Below are positions 1 to 6,148 of a DNA stretch of 6,273 nt, piece after piece. How positions within the stretch are numbered: the stretch's first letter is position 1; the number at the start of each line of letters is the position of its first letter. The DNA lies in the NCBI GenBank assembly GCA_016926235.1, contig JAFGOZ010000656.1, positions 1-6,273 on the forward strand, written 5' to 3'. Origin of the DNA: Bacteroidales bacterium. GTDB taxonomy: Bacteria; Bacteroidota; Bacteroidia; Bacteroidales; UBA10428. Position numbers and translations under genes: made by a program. The notes under the pieces are model-generated. The model saw nothing but the letters and a program-made list of their open reading frames with translations. It had not been told where the DNA came from and searched no databases.

Positions 1-92
1 ACTATGATTCGTCTGATTAACTGATGGACTTTGATTTTATTTTGTTTTCTAATCATAGTATTCATTAAATCATAAAAATCATAGTTCAAGAC
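1..92. repeat. Dyad repeat unit A, after the 3' end of permease 2
   Basis: One nearly complete unit of the intergenic repeat family, cut by the left window edge at its first base. F1 is ACTATGATT at 1-9, F2 GACTTTGATT at 27-36, R1 AATCATAGTA at 51-60 and R2 AATCATAGTT at 77-86, followed by the terminal CAAGAC at 87-92. F1 and R2 are perfect 9-bp inverted complements; F2 and R1 form an inner, imperfect pair. A T-rich tract fills 37-50. The right end meets the TAG stop of the permease so closely that the terminal C (92) is also the last base of that stop codon on the minus strand. No coding sequence was found here. Confidence 0.85.
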
Positions 93-2437
93 TACTCATA
101 CCGCAACGCTTCCACCGGATTCCGCGTTGCCGCCCGCCAGCTATGCCAGCTTACTGTGAGTATAACAACTGCCCCTGCCACTGCCCCTGCCACTGCAAAA
201 ATCCACCAACTCAGCGTTGTTTTGTAGGCAAAATTCTCCAACCATTTATGCAATGCATACAAAGCAACAGGACAAGCGATAACAAAAGCAATAATTATCC
301 AAGTAATAAAGTCCTTGTTAAGCAGGGTCATTATTTCAATTACCTGTGCTCCGTTAACCTTGCGAATTCCAATTTCCTTTGTTCGTTTAATGCTGGTTAT
401 AATAATCTGACTCAGGATCCCCATGCAGGTAAGAATAATAGCTATTACTGAGAAGAAAGTTATAGATCCGAGAAGTTTCTCTTCTTTCATATACATTGCT
501 TCAAATTCTTTATCGTAAAATTTCAGATTCATTATTTCATATGGGAAAAACTTCTCCCATACTTTTCCGAGTTGATCGGTATACATAGCCAGGTTGGTTC
601 CTGATAAACGTACAGATAATGAACTGGAAGCCATATCAGGATTATAAATAAGAGCTACCGGTTCAATTGAACTATAAAAGGAGCTTATATGAAAGTTTTT
701 TATAATACCAATAATATCATATCCTTCTTCTTTGCCGCCGCCGTAGAATTTTTCTCCTTCAATATCGGTGAATTCGAATTGTTTTACAGCTTCTTCATTC
801 ACCAAGCACACATTATTTATATCGCCCTTTTGAAATTCGCGACCTTTAAGCAATTCAATGCCCATAGTGTTTAGGTAGTTGTCGCCTATTATAATGCAAT
901 TGACCAAAAAATTTCTATCCTCTTTATTCGAACGCATTTTGAGGGTTATTTTTCCAGGACCTCCAACGCTATATGCCGATTGAGCCACAAAAGGGAGCTT
1001 TTCTATTTCCTGTTGAAAGGCATCCTTATTTATTGCGTTCTTTTTCGGTAAGTCAATTCGCAATAATAAATCCTTATTGAACCCGAGGTTTGCTTTTTTC
1101 ATGAAACCAATTTGTTTGGATAATCCCAGTAATGAGGCAAAAAGTGCGATTGAAACGGTCATCTGGAATGTTAAAAGCACTTTTTTACCAATAGGGTTAC
1201 CCTTTCTGTTTTTTAAACCGGCAAAAAAATCTGTTATCTTATATTGGGATTGAAAATATAAAGCAACTATGCTGTTAAACATTATAAGTAGAAGCATTGT
1301 AATCAATACCACCGGTATAACCTTAGGCAGTAATTCATTTACAGATATTAATTCTTTGCCAAACAGGGTAGGAGAAAAAGGAAGTAATATGATAACAATA
1401 AGGATTGACAACACAGAAACCACAATAATTCCCAATATTGTCTCGGTAATGATATAAGATGCCAGTTGTTTGCGATTTGCACCAGTTGTTTTACTTATGC
1501 CTGTAGTGCGAAATTTTGCATATTGTTGTGATACAGAATAATTAAAATAATTAATAGCAGATAAGGACAAAACCAGTAAAGCAATTACAAGGAAAATTTT
1601 TAATAATGTAGTATTTCCCTTTGAATGACTGTCTTTAAGCGGAAGTGTGGAGAGATAAATATTATCCAGTTCAAGAAGTCTAATTTGTCCAGGTTCGTTT
1701 GGGTTAAGGTTAACATTCTTATTAATTTGATTCGTTATTTCTTCAGCACTGAAATTTTTATTTAGTTGGACGAACATACTGGTTATATTCCAACATTTAT
1801 CTTCACAGGTTGTGGAAAAGCGATAATCTTTGTTTTCACCATTTAACAATATTTCAGCCTTAAAACTGGAGTTTTCAGGCAGGTCTTCAATTACAGATGT
1901 TATTGTTCCTGAAAAATTGACAAAATCGTTACCAAACGACAATGTATGCCCTATAGCGCTTTGAGAACCATACAATTTTTGCGCAAGTGATTTTGTAATT
2001 GCAAATGCCTCTTTTCTGTCGAATAGGTTTCCGGAGGTACTTTCAATAATATTTGCCGAGAAAATCCGGGAAAAACTGTTTTCAGTGCAGATGATGTTAT
2101 TGATTGTGATGCTTTTTTTACTGCTTTCATCTTTGGCAATGAATTCAAAGCCGTTGAAAAAGTCCATTGGACAAATCCCACTAATTCCGGTATAGGTTGA
2201 ATCAATTGCAGACAAAAAGTTATAATTCAGGTTGAAGGTATTTTTTTTGCTATCATATAATCTGTAAATGTTCTTATGATTGGCAAAGCCATTATTTACA
2301 CTTTTTTCTGTATAAAAGAAAAGCATGATCATGATGAACACTGCAAAACCTATAGAAAATCCTCCAATAATCAGAAATGACTGCAGCTTGTTTTTTAGCA
2401 GGTACCTTATGGATATTTTTAAGTTGTATTTTAACAT
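92..2437 (-). CDS. ABC transporter permease, MacB/FtsX family (781 aa), permease 2
   Basis: Complete inner-membrane permease of the MacB/FtsX (type VII ABC) superfamily, in the long Bacteroidota form with two permease halves. A short amphipathic N-terminus leads to TM1 (about 19-42), then a periplasmic MacB-type domain (about 43-275) with the usual EDLPENSSF segment (184-192). TM2-TM4 are near 279-301, 329-353 and 372-395, TM5 near 418-440, a second periplasmic domain spans about 445-650, and TM6-TM8 are near 656-680, 710-729 and 743-764. The C-terminal coupling segment RTKEIGIRKVNGA (685-697) is well kept. The equivalent in the first half has drifted to TTGISKTTGA (311-320), so contact with the ATPase may be asymmetric. 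Family knowledge predicts that ATP hydrolysis moves the periplasmic domains rather than passing substrate through the membrane; the substrate is unknown. A CxxxC pair lies at 211-215. The ATG (2435-2437) is chosen because LKISIRYLLKN is a typical family start; the repeat lies one base upstream and there is no clear ribosome binding site. Confidence 0.93.
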   Translation of the reverse strand: MLKYNLKISIRYLLKNKLQSFLIIGGFSIGFAVFIMIMLFFYTEKSVNNGFANHKNIYRLYDSKKNTFNLNYNFLSAIDSTYTGISGICPMDFFNGFEFIAKDESSKKSITINNIICTENSFSRIFSANIIESTSGNLFDRKEAFAITKSLAQKLYGSQSAIGHTLSFGNDFVNFSGTITSVIEDLPENSSFKAEILLNGENKDYRFSTTCEDKCWNITSMFVQLNKNFSAEEITNQINKNVNLNPNEPGQIRLLELDNIYLSTLPLKDSHSKGNTTLLKIFLVIALLVLSLSAINYFNYSVSQQYAKFRTTGISKTTGANRKQLASYIITETILGIIVVSVLSILIVIILLPFSPTLFGKELISVNELLPKVIPVVLITMLLLIMFNSIVALYFQSQYKITDFFAGLKNRKGNPIGKKVLLTFQMTVSIALFASLLGLSKQIGFMKKANLGFNKDLLLRIDLPKKNAINKDAFQQEIEKLPFVAQSAYSVGGPGKITLKMRSNKEDRNFLVNCIIIGDNYLNTMGIELLKGREFQKGDINNVCLVNEEAVKQFEFTDIEGEKFYGGGKEEGYDIIGIIKNFHISSFYSSIEPVALIYNPDMASSSLSVRLSGTNLAMYTDQLGKVWEKFFPYEIMNLKFYDKEFEAMYMKEEKLLGSITFFSVIAIILTCMGILSQIIITSIKRTKEIGIRKVNGAQVIEIMTLLNKDFITWIIIAFVIACPVALYALHKWLENFAYKTTLSWWIFAVAGAVAGAVVILTVSWHSWRAATRNPVEALRYE
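169..192 (-). repeat. Two perfect 12-bp tandem repeats inside permease 2 (TM8)
   Basis: CTGCCCCTGCCA occurs twice head to tail (169-180 and 181-192), followed by a partial third copy (CTGC, 193-196). It encodes the Ala/Gly/Val run AGAVAGAV in the last membrane helix. The same stretch of permease 1 has a related but non-identical Ala/Val run. Gain or loss of one copy would add or remove four residues without changing the frame. Confidence 0.75.
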
Positions 2438-2733
2438 AGTCTAAAACTTTGATTAAATGATTAAATGATTGACTTTGATTATTAGGCTGAATTATAATTT
2501 GTCTGATTAAATGATAGACTGTGATTTCTTTTTTGTTTTCTACTCATAGTTTTCAATACATCTAAACTATGATTCGTCTGATTACATGATGGACTTTGAT
2601 TTCTCTTTTGTTTTCTAATCATAGTATTCATTTAATCTTAAACCTTGATTCGTCTGATTAATTGATGGGCTTTGATTTCTTTTTTGTTTTCTAATCATAG
2701 TTTTCATTAAATCAGGTTAATTATGGTTCAGAC
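2438..2733. repeat. Repeat array B: left end plus three tandem 75-76 bp units
   Basis: This 295-bp gap between the permeases is almost entirely repeat. One base beyond the permease 2 start codon, the left terminal module reads GTCTAAAACTTTGATT (2439-2454), with another motif copy at 2471-2480. Unit B1 follows: F1 2490-2499 (decayed), F2 2517-2526, R1 2542-2551. B2: F1 2565-2574, F2 2592-2601, R1 2617-2626. B3: F1 2641-2650, F2 2668-2677, R1 2693-2702, R2 2719-2728. F1-to-F1 distances are 75 and 76 bp. Only the last unit has R2 and the terminal CAGAC, and it ends on the stop codon of permease 1. In B2, the ACTATGATT and AATCATAGT arms are perfect inverted complements. CAAA (TTTG on the coding strand) does not occur in the gap, so no Bacteroidota-type promoter (TAnnTTTG) faces permease 2. 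Confidence 0.9.
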
Positions 2734-5141
2734 TATTCATACCTCAATGCCTCCACCGGATTCCGCGTTGCCGCCCTCCAGCTCTGCCAGCTCACAGTGA
2801 GCAATGCAACAGCCACTGCCGCTGCTCCTGCCGCTGCAAATACCCACCAACTCAATTCCGTTTTATAGGCAAAGTTCTGTAGCCATTTGTGCATGGCTAA
2901 CCAGGCAATGGGGCAGGCGAAAATGAAGGCAATTACGATGAGGGAAAGAAATTCTTTGTTTAACATCAAAAGAATTTCATGGGTCCGGGCTCCATTCACC
3001 CGGCGTATCCCAATCTCTTTAGTTCGTCTGCTGAGGATAAAATACGTTAATCCAAAGAGTCCCAATGATGAAATGACTATGGCCATTATTGCTGCATAAC
3101 CAATAATTTTTGACCACTTTTCTTCATATAAATATCGGTTATTCAGTTGTTCGTCCCAAAAATTCATATCTAATTCTTTATGGGACAGCATATCTTTCCA
3201 TGTGCTTCTAATAAGTGCTAATACCTGACTGGTTTGAGCAGGATTATATTTTATAAAAAAATATTTTGCGCTCTTTCCTATTTCCGTTTCCCCCATCAAC
3301 ATTAATGGTTCAATTTCCTCCTTCATTGAATCGTAATGATAATTTTTTATGATTCCTTTTATAATATAGTTACGTCCGTCCAAAGTGATGCTTTGTCCTA
3401 CAGCACTATTTTGCAGGTTAAGGCTGGTACGAAGTTTTTCATTAATGATTACGTAAAGATTGGAGGAGGTAGATTCTGCGAAATTTTCTCCTTCGGATAT
3501 TTTTAAACCCAATGTTGGAATATAGTCTTTATCAACTTTGAGTATTCTTGTATAGATGGATTCTCCGGCGTCGTTCAAAATGTAGTTATTCCCTCTTCCA
3601 CTGACGTAATCTCTGTCTGTAACCGTGAGGCTTTCAATTGACGTGTTACTTTTTAATTTGTCAAAAAATGCAATTTTTTCAGTGTTCTCGAGATGGTATA
3701 TCCTCAGATTAATTATATTTTTTGAAGAATATCCCATGTCCTTATGCTTTAAATAATTTGTTTGATGAACAACAAAAACAGTTGAAATGATCAGAATAAT
3801 GGAAAGACCATACTGAAGAGTAACAAAGAGGTTGGAGGCACTAAATGGAGTGTGCGATTTTCTGTTTGTTAAACTTGCTGGTTTAATAGGACTCTTTATC
3901 AGTTTAAAAAGGGGGATAAAACTGATTGAAACCACAATGAACAACATGCAAATTAGCGTAAAAGCTGTTATTCTTGGAAAGCTTATTAAATCTAAGCTAA
4001 TATTGTTGACCGCCAATTGGTTAAAAACAGGTATCAGGTAGTAACCCGAAATAGAGGCTATTACAAGCGAAATCATGGTGATAATAAGCTTTTCGGTAAG
4101 AAAGAAACTGTATACGTTACTGATTTTGGCTCCTATTATCTTCCGAATTCCCATGTCGTGCTGGTCTTTAAAAGACTGTCCTATGGACAATAAAACAAAG
4201 TTGCTGCAGGCAATAACAAGTATCAGAAATCCGATTGAAGAAAGAATAATCAGGCTGGTTTTATTGTTGGAACGTTCATAATCGGTGCTTACTCCGCTGA
4301 GGTATACATCGGAAATAGGGAGAGCAAATGGACTAAAGGCTTCAGGTGTATTTAGCAGAATATTATCACTTTTAAGTTCTTCTACCAGATTATGATAATA
4401 CTCTTTTAATAAGCTTGCGACCAGAGTTTCAGCCAGTGTACCATTCTCATTCTTATTGGTTTCATAGAAAATGGTCGAGTTTCCGAACCAATTATTCGAC
4501 TTGTTGAATGCTTCCTGGTATTTTAGCGGAATTAAAGCATCGAAATCAAGGCTGGAGTTTTCAGGTATGTCTTCGATTATTCCGCTTATTATGAATGGCT
4601 GATCTGCAAGGTTTTTGAAAACAACCGATTCTCCAATTAAATCCTCCCTTTTGCATTTTTTTATATAGGCAAATTTATCAGCCAGACTTGAGGTAATTAC
4701 CAGTTCATTTGGATTTTTGAAAATCTCGTCCTTTGATCCGGCTACAAACTTATAGTTGAATATTTTAAAGAAATCCCGCTCTGTAATAAACAGGTTCTGT
4801 TCGAACCATTGGTTTTCAAATTTCAAGGAAGGATGATGAGCACTCCGAAAGGAAGTACTCCATTTTATCTGTGGTATCTTATTTTTTAAAGTTTCAGAGA
4901 GTTCAGGATTGAGCAAGACCGTTTTGTTTTTGGTTCCATCAGTCTTTTCTAATGAGTAATTCAATCTGTAAATCCTGTTGTCAGGGTCGTAAAACCTGTT
5001 AAAATTAATTTCCTGATGTACATACAGATATATTAACATAACGCATGTTAATGCGGTGGCTAACCCAACAATAGAAATTGTTGAGTTCATCCTGTTTTTC
5101 AAAATTCTCCGAAATGCATATTTCAGATCAATATTTTTCAT
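2733..5141 (-). CDS. ABC transporter permease, MacB/FtsX family (802 aa), permease 1
   Basis: Complete inner-membrane permease, paralogous to its downstream neighbour and of the same layout. TM1 is near 20-43, followed by the family hallmark of an Asn/Asp-rich link ending in DNRIYRLNY (54-62) and a MacB-type periplasmic domain to about 290, including IIEDIPENSSLDF (188-200). TM2-TM4 are near 296-319, 349-370 and 390-412, TM5 near 437-459, the second periplasmic domain spans about 460-675, and TM6-TM8 are near 678-701, 731-751 and 764-785. Both coupling segments are intact: MGIRKIIGAK (330-339) and RTKEIGIRRVNGA (706-718). The protein presumably pairs with the ATPase encoded immediately upstream, alone or as a heterodimer with permease 2. 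The substrate is not evident. Its last ~50 codons match those of permease 2 far better than the rest of the gene. The ATG at 5139-5141 fits the family start; an AAAGAAC stretch (5148-5154) is a weak ribosome-binding candidate. Confidence 0.94.
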   Translation of the reverse strand: MKNIDLKYAFRRILKNRMNSTISIVGLATALTCVMLIYLYVHQEINFNRFYDPDNRIYRLNYSLEKTDGTKNKTVLLNPELSETLKNKIPQIKWSTSFRSAHHPSLKFENQWFEQNLFITERDFFKIFNYKFVAGSKDEIFKNPNELVITSSLADKFAYIKKCKREDLIGESVVFKNLADQPFIISGIIEDIPENSSLDFDALIPLKYQEAFNKSNNWFGNSTIFYETNKNENGTLAETLVASLLKEYYHNLVEELKSDNILLNTPEAFSPFALPISDVYLSGVSTDYERSNNKTSLIILSSIGFLILVIACSNFVLLSIGQSFKDQHDMGIRKIIGAKISNVYSFFLTEKLIITMISLVIASISGYYLIPVFNQLAVNNISLDLISFPRITAFTLICMLFIVVSISFIPLFKLIKSPIKPASLTNRKSHTPFSASNLFVTLQYGLSIILIISTVFVVHQTNYLKHKDMGYSSKNIINLRIYHLENTEKIAFFDKLKSNTSIESLTVTDRDYVSGRGNNYILNDAGESIYTRILKVDKDYIPTLGLKISEGENFAESTSSNLYVIINEKLRTSLNLQNSAVGQSITLDGRNYIIKGIIKNYHYDSMKEEIEPLMLMGETEIGKSAKYFFIKYNPAQTSQVLALIRSTWKDMLSHKELDMNFWDEQLNNRYLYEEKWSKIIGYAAIMAIVISSLGLFGLTYFILSRRTKEIGIRRVNGARTHEILLMLNKEFLSLIVIAFIFACPIAWLAMHKWLQNFAYKTELSWWVFAAAGAAAVAVALLTVSWQSWRAATRNPVEALRYE

Positions 5142-5355
5142 ATAAATGTTCTTTATGATTCATTTCTCTTTTTCTAGTAGTTAAGGATTTGCCTCATAAT
5201 AAATGGATTTATATTCCTGCTTTCTTAATCATAGTCTTCATTTAATCAGCGTAACAATCTAAACTATGATTCTCATGATTAATTGATGGACTTTGATTTC
5301 TTTTCTGGTTTTCAATCATAGTTATCAGTTAATCATACTAATCAAGGTTCAAGAC
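5142..5355. repeat. Repeat pair C: one decayed and one intact unit
   Basis: The gap between permease 1 and the ATPase holds two units. The intact one, C2, has F1 AACTATGATT (5262-5271), F2 GACTTTGATT (5289-5298), R1 AATCATAGTT (5314-5323), R2 AATCAAGGTT (5340-5349) and terminal CAAGAC (5350-5355). F1 and R1 are perfect 10-bp inverted complements. C1 is recognisable only by R1 (5227-5236) and a right-end-like stretch with TTTAATCAGCGTAA (5241-5254); its F motifs are blurred. R1-to-R1 distance is 87 bp, not 75-76. No clean left end is present next to the permease 1 start codon; 5142-5180 is diverged T-rich sequence. C2 runs 18 bp into the ATPase coding region. CAAA is absent from the plus strand of the gap, so no TAnnTTTG-type promoter points into permease 1. 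Confidence 0.82.
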
Positions 5356-6003
5356 CCCATCCTCCAACCTGATAATCCGGTTGGCATATTTGGCGAATTC
5401 TTCGTTGTGGGTGACCTGGATGATGGTCATGCCTTCGTGATTGAGCTTCTTAAGCAACTCCATAATCATGCGGCCCTGGTCGGTGTGCAGGTTACCTGTT
5501 GGTTCATCGGCCAGCAGCAATTTCGGTTTACCTGCAATGGCTCGGGCAATGCCTATCATTTGCTGCTGTCCACCCGAAAGCTGCTGCGGGAACAAGTCGC
5601 TTTTGGCCACCATATTGAACCGGTCGAGCATGTCGGCTACAATGGCCTGACGTTCTTTGGCTTTCACGCCCCGGTATACAAGCGGTGTTTCGATGTTTTC
5701 GTAGACATTCAGCTCCTCGATAAGGTGATAAGCCTGAAAGATAAAACCGATATGACTCCGGTGGTATTCAGTTTTCTGCTTTTCCTTCAGTTTATGCACC
5801 GGCTTTTCAAGGAAGTAATATTCCCCTTCAGAGGGCTCATCGAGCAATCCGATGATGTTGAGCAGGGTAGACTTGCCGGCACCGCTGGGGCCCATGACAG
5901 ATAAAAACTCGCCTTCGTGAATATCAAGGCAGATGTCTTTGAGGATAAAATTCCGCTGAAATTTGGAATCGTAGTACTTGTAAATGCTTTTTAGGGAGAT
6001 CAT
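5338..6003 (-). CDS. ABC transporter ATP-binding protein, LolD/MacB type (221 aa)
   Basis: Complete cytoplasmic nucleotide-binding subunit that would dimerise under the FtsX-type permeases encoded next and power them by ATP hydrolysis. Visible motifs: aromatic A-loop around Y10-Y11; Walker A GPSGAGKST (38-46); Q-loop FIFQ (87-90); signature LSGGQQQ (142-148); Walker B KLLLADEPTG (161-170) with catalytic E167; H-loop H199 in VTHN. The D-loop reads NLHT (171-174), with His173 where most ABC proteins have Asp. The length is normal for the LolD/MacB/YknY class. By eye the gene is clearly more GC-rich than the permeases. The start ATG (6001-6003) directly follows the terminal GTTCAAGAC of a repeat, with no ribosome binding site visible. 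The final VLNLD and the TAG stop are read from the other end of a repeat (5338-5355). The specific substrate system cannot be named, so no gene symbol is given. Confidence 0.96.
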   Translation of the reverse strand: MISLKSIYKYYDSKFQRNFILKDICLDIHEGEFLSVMGPSGAGKSTLLNIIGLLDEPSEGEYYFLEKPVHKLKEKQKTEYHRSHIGFIFQAYHLIEELNVYENIETPLVYRGVKAKERQAIVADMLDRFNMVAKSDLFPQQLSGGQQQMIGIARAIAGKPKLLLADEPTGNLHTDQGRMIMELLKKLNHEGMTIIQVTHNEEFAKYANRIIRLEDGVLNLD

Positions 6004-6148
6004 GTCTTGAACTTTGATTTATGTGATTATTTGATTTACTATGAAAAGTCTTTAACTGTGATTAAACTGATTAAATGATGGACTGTGATTTCTTTTTTGT
6101 TTTTTAATCATAGTCTTCAATTAATCAGCGTAATCATGGTTGTGATAC
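6004..6148. repeat. Repeat D: left end plus one full unit, between the GxxExxY gene and the ATPase
   Basis: The left end GTCTTGAACTTTGATT (6004-6019) abuts the ATPase start codon with no spacer. It is the inverted counterpart of the right ends at repeats A and C. The full unit follows: F1 AACTGTGATT (6054-6063), F2 GACTGTGATT (6081-6090), T-rich centre 6091-6105, R1 AATCATAGTC (6106-6115), R2 AATCATGGTT (6132-6141). The final bases (6142-6148, GTGATAC) only loosely resemble the usual CAAGAC. The left-end-to-F1 distance (44 bp) matches array B (45 bp). The right arm from 6121 is also coding sequence for the GxxExxY protein. No CAAA occurs on the plus strand between 6004 and 6120, so no TAnnTTTG promoter faces the ATPase. 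Confidence 0.87.

Noticed and set aside
143..451. A Cys/Pro-rich 102-codon open frame on the plus strand
   Set aside because: It is antisense to the conserved C-terminal FtsX domain of permease 2; the odd composition comes from the complement of Ala/Gly/Val codons.
2490..2733. CRISPR array
   Set aside because: The whole 75-76 bp unit repeats, with no unique spacers between short constant repeats, and no cas genes are visible.
92..5141. Frameshifted or split permeases
   Set aside because: Both frames are continuous, of normal length for the family, with complete N- and C-terminal hallmarks and all eight membrane helices.
5262..5323. Rho-independent terminators formed by the F/R dyads
   Set aside because: The arms are AT-rich and separated by about 42 nt, and no U-run follows the stem on the coding strand (the T-tract is inside the dyad and on the opposite strand).
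5293..5904. A 203-codon open frame on the plus strand
   Set aside because: It lies antisense to the ATPase, whose motifs are all in place; the translation shows no recognisable domain. It is a shadow of a GC-richer gene.
1..6148. Integron attC sites
   Set aside because: The layout is reminiscent, but the conserved GTTRRRY/RYYYAAC core sites are not found at the dyad ends and no integron integrase is present in the window.
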